A model generated the notes under the pieces. That model saw nothing but the letters and a program-made list of their open reading frames with translations. It did no database searches and was not told the origin of the DNA. This document shows positions 52,523 through 64,000 of a DNA stretch of 64,000 bases, piece by piece; positions within the stretch are counted from its first letter, which is position 1; the number at the start of each line of letters is the position of its first letter. Made by a program: the position numbers and the translations under genes. The stretch comes from Phytopythium helicoides. Lineage: Eukaryota; Oomycota; Peronosporomycetes; Pythiales; Pythiaceae. Location: contig JANFNE010000005.1 of NCBI GenBank assembly GCA_024867545.1, forward strand, positions 806,001 to 870,000, read 5' to 3'.

Positions 52523-54536
52523 ATGCGCTTCCGCGACTTCCGGCCGGCGCTGAGCGCCGAGATCCTCGCTGAGGTCGACGCGCTGGGCTTCGAGCACATG
52601 ACGCCCGTGCAGGCGGCCACGCTGCCGCTGTTCCTGTCCAACAAGGACGTCTGCGTGGACGCGTGCACGGGCAGTGGCAAGACGCTGGCCTTCGTGCTGC
52701 CCATCGTGCAGCTGCTGGCGCGCAAGCTCGCCGACGGCTCCGTCGCGGCGCCAGCCAGGGGCGCGGAAGTCGCCAAGCTGCTCGCCATGGTCATCTCGCC
52801 CACGCGGGAGCTCGCGCGCCAGATCTTCGACTGCGCAGCGCCGTTCTTCGCGCGCGCCTTCGCGGACCGCGTGCGTCCGCTGCTCTTTGTTGGCGGCACC
52901 AGCGTCGAAGAGGACCTGGCGCTCGTGCGACAGACCGCCGGCCACTGCGCCGTGGTCATTGGCACGCCCGGCCGCACAGAGGACCTGCTCAATCGCTGCG
53001 TCGGGCTCGCGCATGGACGCGCGCGAGTTCGAGATACTCATCCTCGACGAGGCCGACACGCTGCTTGACATGGGCTTCGAGGTCAGTCTCAACAAGATCC
53101 TGGGCCACCTGCCAAAGCAGCGCCGCACGGGGCTGTTTTCCGCCACGCAGACGCAGGAGGTCAAGGCGTTGGCGCGTGCAGGACTGCGCAATCCCGCGAC
53201 TATCTCGGTGCAGGTGGCTGGCGCCAAGGACAATGCGCAGATCACTCCGTCCACACTGCGCAACTACTACTGTCTCGTCGGCCACGATCAGCGGTTGTCG
53301 GCGCTGCACCACTTCTGACTTCCAAGCGTGGCGAGAAGCTATTGGTCTTCTTTTCGACCTGCTCTGCTGTCGATTTCTTTGGCCGCGTGCTGGAGGAGCT
53401 GTTCAACGACGAGTCGTTCCCTGTGGTGATGCTTCACGGCAAGATGCCGCAAAAGAAGCGCACTGCGCACTACGACCAATTTGTGGGGCTCAAGTCGGGT
53501 GTGCTTGTTTGCACAGATGTCGTGGCGCGCGGTATCGATCTTCCCGATGTGGATTGGATCGTTCAGTACGACCCACCTCAGGACCCAAACTTCTTCGTTC
53601 ATCGTGTAGGCCGAACAGCTCGCGCAGGACGATCTGGATGTGCGCTGTCGTTTTTGTCATCAAATGAGGATGCCTATGTCAACTACCTCAAGATTCGGAA
53701 AGTGCCGAGCGAAGAAATGGAGCTACCACTCGACACCATCCCCGACATACTACCGCGAGTGAAAAACCTCATCCTAGAAGATCGCGATCTGCTGGAGAAG
53801 GGCACTAAGGCCTTCATCTCTTTCGTACGGTCTTACAAAGAGCACCAGTGCCAGTTCATCTTCCGCTTTAAGGAGCTCGACCTTGGCGCTGTTGCTCGAG
53901 GATTTTGTCTCTTGCAGCTACCGAAAATCAACGAGCTGCGCAGTATCAAGGTCAACTTTGAGCCCGCAGCGGATATCAAGGCAGTCGATATCAAGTACAA
54001 GGATAAGGCTCGTGAAAAGGAACGTCAAAAGAAGCTCGTTGAGATTGCAAAAGAAAAGGAGAAGCGCGAGGAGCAACGCAAGAACGGAGAGCTAGATAAG
54101 AAGCGGAAGCGTCAAGAAGAGGAGAAGGAAGATGCCAGTAGCAAGCACCCGCGTAGACGCGAGAAGAAGAAGGGTCTTCATCAGCAGATTGTGGAGGAGT
54201 GGGAAGAGCTTGCCTGAGGAGGAGAAGCTGTACAAGAAGCTAAAGAAGGGAAAGATCACTGAAGAGGAGTACGAAAAGGCCCTTTTGGGCAAGGCCGATT
54301 CCTCAGATGACGACGATGATGACGAAGGCGACGACGAGTCGAAGAAGGCGAAGCGTGCAAAGCGGTCTGAGGAGAAGTTGAAGGAACGGTTCAAAAAGAA
54401 GGAGCAGGTCAAGCGAAAGACAGGAGAACAAAAGCGCGAAGCAGCAAAGCGTGAGGAACGTATTCGCCAGCGCAAGAAGCGCCAGCACGTGCAGCGTCAA
54501 CAGCAAAAGGAGCGTCGTCGCGGCGGTCGGGTGTAA
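52523..54536 (+). CDS. DDX55: DEAD-box RNA helicase DDX55/Spb4, three frameshifts
   Basis: ATG 52523 (MRFRDFRPALSAEIL), about 671 codons. Helicase motifs: Q region FEHMTPVQAATLPLFL, motif I ACTGSGKT, Ia SPTRELARQ, Ib GTPGR, II LDEADTLLDMGF, III SATQT, IV LLVFFSTCSAVDFFG, V CTDVVARGIDLPDVDWIVQYD, VI HRVGRTARAG. The post-helicase block (DRDLLEKGTKAFISFVRSYK, CQFIFRFKELDLGAVARGF) is specific for DDX55/Spb4, followed by a Lys-rich tail. Spb4 remodels pre-60S rRNA. Single-base breaks lie near 53003 (extra), 53317 (missing) and 54213 (extra); both sides of each remain conserved, arguing for sequencing errors. Confidence 0.9.
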
Positions 54537-54636
54537 TCATTCGCTTTGCACAAAACTATCTCCCCTATTAGACCCTTGCTTTCTATACGGTAAACGACTT
54601 GGCAATACATGTGTTAGACTTCGATAACGTGCACTG

Positions 54637-57461
54637 CTACGCCAAGAATGCAGGCATAGCCCATGATGCCATTCCTGTCCGAGTGTTGTAGAAATACTGC
54701 TGTCCAGATGATGGGTCCACGAGTCTGCGATATACAGAAGAAGCAAGGGCTCGAACGTACTCGCGTGCCTTCCTCGTTCGATACAGGTTTTGGATCCTCC
54801 GAGCTGCCTCTGTTTTGGAAATTGGACGAGAGTATGCCAGCTTCCGCAGTGCAAAGTCACACCAGCTTGTTGTCTCCACGTCTTCTCTTCTAGTGCTGAC
54901 GCGGACTTCATTGATCAGCTCGTAAAGGCTTGGCTCGCGAATCGAGGCTATTGCTGTTCTCCAATACCCTGGTGCACAATTGAAAGGAAAATGCATCAGT
55001 GTGAGGGTTTCGAAGCGTTGCAAGTGGCACAGAACACTCACGATTACTATCCGCAAGTCGTCCAAACAGCATGCACGCTTGTCGTTGTAGGGCGGGGTCT
55101 TTCTTAAACTGGATCATGGCGCTGCGCACAGCTAATAGTATCGCTGTGTCACGTGAAGGATCAAGAAATGGCAGGGAGCTTGATTGGTGCCTGGATTGTG
55201 CTTTAGAGACGTTTGGCGTTAGTAGGGGCTGATAACCATTGCAGCAAAGATAGAGTTACCTCGAATTGCCATTTTTGCCAAGATCTCGACACCTTGACGC
55301 TGAAGGGACCCAGACTGCTTATACTTTGTCATGACATTGACAACATCTGTCCCTCTGCCACCTCCGTCAATAATGGACTTGATCATTCCAAACGGGCCGA
55401 CGACCTGCGTTGCAGACTGAGTTCGTACTTCCGAACTGGCCTCCGAGAAAGGTCCCCACCCGCCAGCAGTAACTGCACGAATCCGGAAGCGATATGACTG
55501 TATCACTGGCAAGTCCGTGAACAGCTACTTGTGTCGGTGCAGACTTATGGTTCCGCACTACGTCTTCATAGCTCAACACCTGTAAAGCAGACGCAGTTCT
55601 CCACGCGGAGTCCCCCTCTGCCTCACGTGCTCGTCCAGATCCTCGAATCTGCAGCTCAAACCCGAGGATTACCGGTAAATCAGCCCCTGGTTTTGACGGA
55701 GGATAGCTCCATGCCATCTGAATGCTATTGAGTGATGAGCAAACCCATTTCGGCACGGAAGGAGCCAGCCTAGCTCTGTCTGTATACAGTAAACGGCATG
55801 TATTAGATCACATATCCGATTCGTGAGGAACTGGGCACCTTCGAACCTGGTATGACACCTAGAGGAAATTGATGGTTGGAGTGGTGCCGACTAGCTGTGG
55901 AGTTTGTGATATCTCTTCAAATTCAGCGGCCAGCTCAAACTTTGTGTGTGCTTGCTTTTTGTACAGTGCTTCAACGTTGCTGTTCACATGCGAGGCGTCG
56001 CTGCGTACACTTTTATAGACGTATGTGATAATTTCTTGTGCAGTGAATGCTTTTCGCGAGCTATATGACGGAATTTGGTTGATGTTTTCGGGAGATAGGA
56101 TAGCACCACCACGAAATGCGTCGTTGAATCGACTCAGGAAGTTGCTGACCCCTTCTTCAGATCGAACTGGAGATTCTAGTTTGGTATTGCAAGACTCCAT
56201 GATGACAATGTTGAGTAACTTGGGATTAGTTTTCACATCATGTGCTGTAATGGGGAGCTCTTCAGCAAGCCGTCGAAATCACGGATTCCTGATAGTTCAC
56301 TTCTCGATGTACGATCTCCTCATACACTCGCTGGTGAAGCCCGCTCTCGACTTGTAAGAAGATTGATGGCGCTTCCCCATGAGACTTTTCAGTTGGTTCG
56401 CGCATTTGACAAAGCTCTAGAGCTACAAGCTTGCTATCACACGAGATAGCTTCCCAAATGAAACATATTAGAAAATTTGATGTAAGTTTAATCTTCATGT
56501 ACGACACGTACCATGAATCATTCGGGCTAATTCAAACTCGTGAATTGACGTCAACAACAGTTCTTCTTCTGATGTGACCCTGGTTTCACAGAACAGCATG
56601 TACGATCCGGCGTTCGGACCGCCAGATACTCTCGCTCCATGAGTCTACGCAACATTACAACCGGAACTTAGGAGCGAAGTATGCAGACCGTCCGTTTCAT
56701 GGCTATCTCCATACGGTACCGATATAAAGAGAAAGAAGGATGCACCGCGTTCTTCCGCGCAGACTTGCTGAAGATCGTTCATTGCGTCCTGAAATTCGAC
56801 GAGGGACGGGTTGAGAAGAAGCTTCGAGCCACGTCGGGAGAACCGATTAAAGCTGGCGTCCATAAGACTATCAAATAGTTTGGTAGCAGTGTCTTTTGTC
56901 TTTTCCGATTGGCGAGGCAAGTGGCGGAAATTGTATGCTGCTACTACAATCGCGTAAGAGTGTCGATGGTTGTCTTCAATGATATCTGGATTCACAAATT
57001 ATATCGAAGTGACATCTTGCTATCCACTGACTGCTCATCCATTGACTTTTGAGTGTCTGCAATGCGCCCTGTTACGATCTTTTTGTCACCAGCTAAAGAG
57101 AACTGTCAGATCCAGAGCACTCTTCTGGATTCCAAGCTCCGAATTCGAGACCTGCTGCAGTCGCAGTCGCTGACGCATCTCGCGTCTCCTTCCGTCGCTG
57201 CAGCAGCAACTTGAGCTGTTTATCGTACGCCTCGCCTTTGGAAGCGGCTGCCAACACTTTTGCCGCCTCCTCGTCGTTCTCCATGCCTTTCTGGTAACAA
57301 AAGAGAGTCCCTACAGGGGGGACCAACCCACTACAACCATCACTCCTGTCCAAAAGTTGAAGTTGAAGCGCTTCCAGCCAATCATCAGGTGTCAGAGGCG
57401 TCGCTTCAAGTCCCAAGCACGAAACTCTCGCCGCCAACTGCTCGACGGAGGGCGTCGCCAT
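54637..57461 (-). CDS. Caspase-like (C14) protein with FN3, ARM-like, IQ and WW modules
   Basis: ATG 57461 (MATPSVEQLAARVSCLGLE) leads through introns 56986-57103, 56645-56719 and 56450-56511 to a caspase-like core: HSYAIVVAAYNFRHLP, LLLNPSLVEFQDAMNDL, FFLFISTHGARVSGGPNAG (candidate catalytic His, split by an intron), ELARMIHAISCDSKLVALEL then CQM (candidate catalytic Cys). A one-base break near 56290 precedes a helical region; later exons give FN3 (PKWVCSSLNSIQMAWSYP; YRFRIRAVTAGGWGPFSEAS), ARM-like helices (QRQGVEILAKMAI, QRQACMLFGRLAD), an IQ motif (AARRIQNLYRTRKAREYVR) and a WW-like end (SGQQYFYNTRTGMASWAMP). Exon joins in 55070-55900 are approximate and a split into two genes is possible. 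Function unknown. Confidence 0.62.
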
Positions 57462-57891
57462 GAGTATGGAGGCGTGATGCTGGTCGGTTATCTTGGCAGC
57501 TTTTATTAGTGCAATGTGTTGCGGCGAGGCTCCAAGCAAAGATAGCTCGCGGCTGATGAACGTCGCACGGATGCTGGAAATAGAGAAAAGTCGGGGCGTC
57601 GGCGGCCACTGAGCCCACTCGATAAGACCGAGAAGCACGGCGTGTACACTAGAGCTGTCGCGGTTTGGGCAGTGCCTCTCACAACGTGCAGAGCGGAGTC
57701 GAGTCTCCCTCCAGCCGATAAGACTGCGCTGCGAACACGACCTATTTCTGCTGCTTGATCCCTCCCAACCACCACAGCAACAACTTGAACGAAGCTCCTG
57801 GGGAGACGACTCTAAACGCTTTGAAGCACGTCGAGGCTTGAACAACTGCGAGCTAGTATCCAGGTAGCAATCCTCAGGCCAGGCCGCGACC

Positions 57892-58474
57892 ATGCCGTCG
57901 GATACACCGCTGCACAAGGCTGCACACAACGGCGATAAGGGAGCATGCTTGCAGATTCTAGAGGAAAAGTCCGTCGATGTCAACGCACCAGGTGCAGGCG
58001 ACCGACGGGCACTGCACCGAGCTGCTGGTGGTAATCACGCCGAGCTATGCACCTTGCTACTTGATAGAGGAGCCGAGATTGATGGAGTGCGTTTTCTTTT
58101 CTCTTGAACCGGAGTGGGCACCATGTGTGGCTGACTGATTTTTCATCCACAGGCTGACAAAAGCGGTCGAACTGCACTTCATTGGGCATGCATTAGTGGC
58201 CATAAGGAAGCGACCGTCGTGCTGCTGCAGCGAGGAGCGAATATCAACGCCGAAACAACGACAGGCATGACAGCACTGCACGGAGCTGCCGAAGGCGGCA
58301 AAGTTGACATCGTTCGGCTGCCTCATGGAGAATAAGGCTGACTCCACAAAGAAGGATGCAAATGGCAAGTTGGCATTCGACTACGCAATGGACGGCAAGC
58401 ATAAAGCCGTTGTCAAGGTGCTCAAAGAAATGGGCGACGCTGCGGCTCAGAGTGCATCGTGTATTATCCAGTAG
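57892..58474 (+). CDS. Ankyrin-repeat protein, one frameshift
   Basis: ATG 57892 (MPSDTPLHKAAHNGDKG). Exons 57892-58086 and 58153-58474. Four to five ankyrin repeats: TPLHKAAHNGDKGACLQIL, RALHRAAGGNHAELCTLLLD, GRTALHWACISGHKEATVVL, MTALHGAAEGGKVDIVRLL, KLAFDYAMDGKHKAVVKVL. One extra C near 58322 (CGGCTGCCTCATGG) breaks the last repeats; removing it gives about 171 aa. Such short all-ankyrin proteins are adaptors (for example gankyrin-like), but no specific partner can be named. Divergent from the caspase-like gene, 430 bp away. Confidence 0.8.
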
Positions 58475-58640
58475 ATACCCGACGGATTTGACAGCCAGGA
58501 CCCACCTCCCCAAAGCACAGTTTTTATTAACGCCTTTGCGTTGACCATGCGCTGCGATATCTAGGAAATGGACATGCAGATGAGCGTTCCTCTTTGTGCG
58601 CAGTGCAGGAATCAGGCTCTACAGACGTGGACCAGCGTGC

Positions 58641-60373
<1,733 letters not shown>

Positions 60374-60552
60374 GGTGGCGCCGCGTCCTTTCTCCAAATG
60401 GCCATCACCAACGAAAAATGCGCGGGCGGCGCCTGCTGATTGGCTGAAATTGTTCCCAATAAATGTCTTCCGATGGCTGCATCGGCATTTTAGACCCTGA
60501 AAGGCGTAGTCGCGGCAACCTTTCTGGGCTCAATCCATCACTAGCAGCGATC
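60374..60552. promoter_or_regulatory. Bidirectional promoter, RIO2 / TTC33-like, with ATTGG box
   Basis: 179 bp between divergent ATGs. Holds CTGATTGGCTGAAA at 60436-60449, identical over 14 bp to the PDI/K+ channel promoter, and a CCCAAT at 60456-60461. Confidence 0.55.
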
Positions 60553-61388
60553 ATGGTGAGCTTCGAGCTGCGGCGCAAGAAGCGCAGGCTGGCGGCGGCG
60601 CCGCTGGGGTTCGGGGAGCCCGCGGGCGAGCAGGAGCGGCCAGTCGCGCGCAGGCTGCGTGGCGCTGCTGGAGGACGCGCGCGCCAAGGCGCAGCGGCTC
60701 AAGCGCGAGGGCAACGTGCTGGCGGAGGCGGGTGAGCGGGCCTGCGACTGCAGAGACTGATGGGCTGGCGGCGGCTGACGGCGGGGCGCAGGCAGGTTCA
60801 GGGCGGCGATGGCGCGCTGGCAGGAGGCAATCGCGACGACTCGGGCGACGCGGCGCTGTTCGAGCTCATGGCGCAGGCGTCCATGGCCGTGCAGGACGAC
60901 TTCAACGCGGTGCAGGTGGCTATTGCGGGGACGGCGACGGGATGATGCACACCGCTGACGTGAGATGCAGTTCGCGACTAGAGCAACGGAGCTCGCGCCA
61001 GAGTGGAGCGACGGGTTCCTGACGCTCGCGAGGAGCCACCTCAACTTTGGCGAGCTGGCCCTGGCGCTCGCTAACCTCGACAAGGTGAAGAAGGGATATG
61101 CGGACGAAACGAAGAAGTGAGCCGCCTTGCTGTATTGACACTTGGTCACATATGGACGCTACGACATGCACAGGCGATCGCGCTCAACGGTGGCCAGGCG
61201 ACGGACGAGATGAGGCCGACCGCGCCGACATTGTCGAGCTGCTGCGAAGGCAGGAACTGGTGCTCCGAAAACGCGACGAGGAGGCTGCGAAGGAGGTCGA
61301 CGCCGGAAAGCTGCAGGCGATCTCGTGTCTCAAGCACCTGAGCCTCCGCGCCAAGGCCGTCGAGGTTGACGCCGGCCAGGCCGACTAG
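60553..61388 (+). CDS. TPR protein resembling TTC33, with frame breaks
   Basis: ATG 60553 (MVSFELRRKKRRLA) begins like TTC33 (MASFGWKRK). Later segments, in changing frames, read EDARAKAQRLKREGNVLAEA, GRFRAAMARWQEAI, DAALFELMAQASMAVQDDF, FATRATELAPEWSDGFLTLA and RSHLNFGELALALANLDKV, which align with the TPR helices of TTC33 (KSKQLKDEGASLAE; REAIQKWDEAL; SWESWQTLGRAQLGLGEI). Introns are at about 60732-60791, 60918-60968 and 61116-61200. Two one-base breaks (~60655, ~60835) are needed. The last exon ends AVEVDAGQAD. TTC33 itself has no firm function. Confidence 0.52.
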
Positions 61389-61780
61389 CTGTCGTCAGCC
61401 TTCTCCACTCGCGGCGCCCCCGATCGTCTACAACACGCGCAGATGAAGCCAAATACAATATATTCAGGTTTCTCGGTCACGTGCGCGGTGAGCGGCCGGA
61501 AGGGGGTGCAAGCAAAATACTATAGCAGGTCTAACTTACAAAATTCGCCACGAAGGGCGAGTCGTCCGGATGCTCCCCCACTGCCAGCGGCCCCGGGAAG
61601 ACTTGAGGCTTGGAGAATAACATAGAGCGCAAGGCGGCGATATATACAGCACTGGGTGGACTTGACAGGCGGAGCCGATCGAACGCGTCGATGCGGCCGG
61701 CTCCTTTCACTTCCCCTGGTGAAGATTCATAATGGGTTTCTCCCAAGCGCCGGGGTTGGCGGTCGAGGATCACGCTCTGC
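61389..61780. other. Convergent intergenic region, no gene recognised
   Basis: 392 bp between the 3' ends of the TTC33-like and MYB genes; it should contain both terminators. No coding motif seen. Confidence 0.45.
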
Positions 61781-63097
61781 TTACGAACAGAGCTTCTTGC
61801 CTTGCAACGAGTACGACGACGCCTCTGTGCGCGGGGCGTTGTCGTAGGACCGGTAGTCGACACTCTCGGCCTCATATTGAGTCTGCGAACGCACACCGCA
61901 ACAAGATGTCAGCATTTCACAACTCCAAGAAAAAAAAAGAAGTGGCAACGGAGGTACGCACCGGACTCTCCGTGATGAAATGCATGTAGGATCGCTTATG
62001 AGAGTTCCCTTGCGCGTAGTGCTCGTCCTCGGCGGCAGCGTAGGCTGCCGGCTCTTGCTCCTGGGAGTAGCAATCGTAGGGCTCGACATCCTTGCTGTCC
62101 AGGTCGTGGCGGCTGTCGAAAAGCGAGTCGATCTTCTGCGTCATGAGGAAGCACAAGGTGGTCGCTGCTGCTGCGATGTATTCCTGGTCGACCGGGTCGC
62201 TGGCTCCGTGTTCCAGCTTCCGGATTTTTTTCCGGGAGATGCGCTTGGGGCTGCGCTGGATGTTGTCATCCAGGTACATTTCTTGCCTCCGGTCGGGCGA
62301 GGGCGTCATGGAGTTACTGGGCTCGGCGTCGGACGAGGACTCGGCGCGACCCTGCGTGGCCATGTAGACACCTCCGTCGGCCTTGCCCTGCTGCTTCTTC
62401 TCGGCCTTGAGCTTGGCAACCTTGAGCAGGTACTTTTGCGCGTGCGTGCGCACCTGCGTGACGGACCTGGTGCGCACAACCTGCTGCACGCGCTTCCACT
62501 TGTGTCCGTGCACGCGGAAGCCCTCTAGGAAGCGCTCGTGCTCGTCTGCGGTCCATCGGCCGCCGCGGATAGAGCTGCCGAGCTCCTCCTCCTGCTCGTT
62601 CTCCTCCTCGTCCACGGGCGCGGGGGCGATGCGTCTGCCCGAGGCGCTGTTGGCCTTGGATGGTGTGGCCTCCGGCGACCTGTCCTGGCCAGATTGGCTC
62701 TGCTGCGGAGTCTGCTGCTGCTGGCTGCTGTACTCGTAGCCGTCGGCGCTGTCGTTCAGGATGGAGCGGTCTCCGCCCGCGTGCAGCGGCTCGCTCTGGG
62801 CCAGCGGCTTGCTGAAGCTGTGCAGCGCCGGCAGGCTGAACTTGGGCAGCGGCAGCGCCGGCGCGGGCGCTCCGCTGCCGCTGGCGGCCCCACTGGGCCG
62901 GTTGAGGATGCTGGCGAGTCCGAAGCCGCCAGTCGCGCGCCAGGGCTCCTCCTGCGGCCAGACCGACACGAGCGTGAGCCTCTCTCCACGCCCGACAAGG
63001 TCAGCACCACCCGATAGCAGAAACGTACGCGCTTGAAGAGCGAGCCCATCGCGAAGTTCTCCTTGGCCGCGTCGGCGTCGCCGGCGTCGCGCTCCAT
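61781..63097 (-). CDS. SHAQKYF-class single-repeat MYB transcription factor
   Basis: Exons 63097-63029, 62951-61962 and 61882-61781 encode 386 aa. The start ATG 63097 (MERDAGDADAAKENF) joins through a 77-nt intron to EEPWRATGGFG. The MYB repeat has GGRWTADEHERFLEGFRVHG, HKWKRVQQVV and the family signature SVTQVRTHAQKYLLK. The rest is Ser/Gln/Glu-rich with a Gln run (SSQQQQTPQQSQ) and a basic patch KRISRKKIRKLE, a likely nuclear signal. SHAQKYF MYBs bind GATAA/TATCC-type sites in plants and protists; several regulate sporulation in Phytophthora. Targets here are unknown. Confidence 0.86.
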
Positions 63098-64000
63098 GGC
63101 GCGGGGGCGCTCCGATCTAGGAATGGCAGGCCTGCAGCCGAGCGGTCAGTGAGATCTACGGTAGCCGTACTGCATGTCGCGCGGGGATTTCGGGTCGCTC
63201 GCCGGATGGATTCACTTCGCGAGCCCGCCCTCTCGCCCGATGTGTGTGTGTGTAGCACACGGGCGAGGGACCCCGAGCCCCAACTATCCATACCGTACGC
63301 ATCACGCGCGCCGCGCATACACATGGGCGTCGGCGTGCACGCGACGTCGAGCTCCCCCGCGACGAACGAGCACGAGCAGGGACGTACCGGAAGGCGGCGG
63401 CGACGGCAGCGGCGACGGCGATCGTCGGTCTTTTCGCTTCTGGCCGGCGGTGATCTTGTCGGCTCGCGGAGGGCGCTTCCCCCTCGGGAGCAGCAGCCTC
63501 GCCCCCCTTTCTTTCCTGCGCATACTCGGCGCCAGTCAAAAACTTACCGTACCGATACGTGTCGACACCGTGTCACAACGGAGAACCGAGCCAAGTTGAT
63601 GATTCAGTTTTCTGGGCGGGGACGACTTGGGTTCAGTATGCAAGCGTGGATAGGGCATGGGTAGGGTTCGTGGGAACAGAGCCGGGACCGAGAACTGTGC
63701 GCAGCCGGAGCAGCGCGCGCGGTTGGCTGCGCACCGGGCTCCGGACCGGAGGGAGCGGCGAGGTCGTCGCGTCGTGACCCAGGGGTAGGAAGATCGCTTC
63801 GGGATCATCACCTCGCCTGTGTACGGCTGCAGCCCGTGAGTGAGTGAGTGTCGGCTGCTGGATCTTGATCTCGAGATCGATCCACTGGCGGGGTGAGATT
63901 TTACCGTATCGCTGCTTCGCGCATGCAGCAAATCCCGGCCGTCGGTCGTCCTTGGCTTTTTTGCACGGATCGGGCCGATGTCCCAGCAGCGAGTCTGGCT
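63098..64000. other. Upstream region of the MYB gene to window end, no gene recognised
   Basis: About 900 bp, CpG-rich, with a (TG)n tract at about 63241-63254. Open frames on both strands are Arg/Ser/Pro-rich without motifs, as expected by chance in GC-rich DNA. May contain the long 5' region of the MYB gene or the edge of the next gene. Confidence 0.45.

Noticed and set aside
52523..54536. Programmed ribosomal frameshifting in DDX55
   Set aside because: Three shifts of mixed direction, no slippery heptamer plus structure, and the same kind of break in many unrelated genes; sequence error fits better.
63149..63664. Open frames at the window end as effector (RxLR or CRN) candidates
   Set aside because: No signal peptide, RxLR-EER or LFLAK motif; Arg/Ser/Pro-rich chance frames in GC-rich DNA.

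Overview
This is nuclear DNA of a eukaryote, most likely an oomycete (Phytophthora/Pythium-type). The reasons are dense short genes, many GT-AG introns of about 60-85 nt, flagellar genes beside plant cell-wall-degrading polygalacturonases, an M96 mating-specific-type protein, and a core promoter resembling the oomycete Inr+FPR element. No species is claimed. I see no rRNA, tRNA, CRISPR array or intact transposon.

Layout. 1-4.2 kb: tail of an aldo/keto reductase, an M96-type bZIP-like gene, a zinc-less alcohol dehydrogenase and a candidate flagellar protein. 4.3-17.7 kb: a membrane-anchored cyclophilin-tandem glutaredoxin fusion, PCID2, a kinesin, a bacterial-type tRNA-Ile lysidine synthase, a small coiled-coil gene, enolase and a nucleolar-type FKBP. 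17.8-23.4 kb: a tandem triplet of D-2-hydroxyacid dehydrogenases. 23.7-35.5 kb: a tiny ORF, an LpxL/HtrB-like acyltransferase, a P5-type protein disulfide isomerase, an SK-like K+ channel, CFAP161, HEATR3/Syo1 and glycine C-acetyltransferase. 35.4-42.4 kb: a secreted PDZ/PA-domain protein and two near-identical polygalacturonases in a large inverted repeat. 42.4-52.3 kb: dynactin-6, FolD, a large CH-domain-like coiled-coil gene, a pair of Cys-rich type I membrane proteins and a kynurenine-type aminotransferase. 52.5-63.1 kb: DDX55/Spb4, a caspase-like multidomain gene, an ankyrin gene, RIO2, a TTC33-like gene and a SHAQKYF-class MYB. 63.1-64 kb: no recognisable gene.

Themes. Ribosome and RNA biology recur (DDX55, RIO2, HEATR3, PCID2, TilS), as do flagellum/cytoskeleton (kinesin, CFAP161, DCTN6, CH-domain gene) and ER/secretory folding (PDI, cyclophilin-Grx). 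About ten gene pairs are divergent, most with only 160-430 bp between start codons, which suggests shared bidirectional promoters; two of these carry an identical 14-bp ATTGG-box sequence. At least a dozen genes that look otherwise functional carry single-base frame breaks, while others (enolase, PDI, polygalacturonases, dehydrogenases) are clean. Sequencing indels are the simplest explanation, but pseudogenes cannot be excluded.

Strongest candidates for something new: the caspase-like/FN3/ARM-like/IQ/WW protein (54637-57461), the TM-cyclophilin-Grx-Grx fusion (4321-5947), the PDZ-coil-PDZ-PA-PA secreted protein (35455-37893), the intron-containing LpxL-like acyltransferase (24161-25284), and the polygalacturonase inverted duplication.
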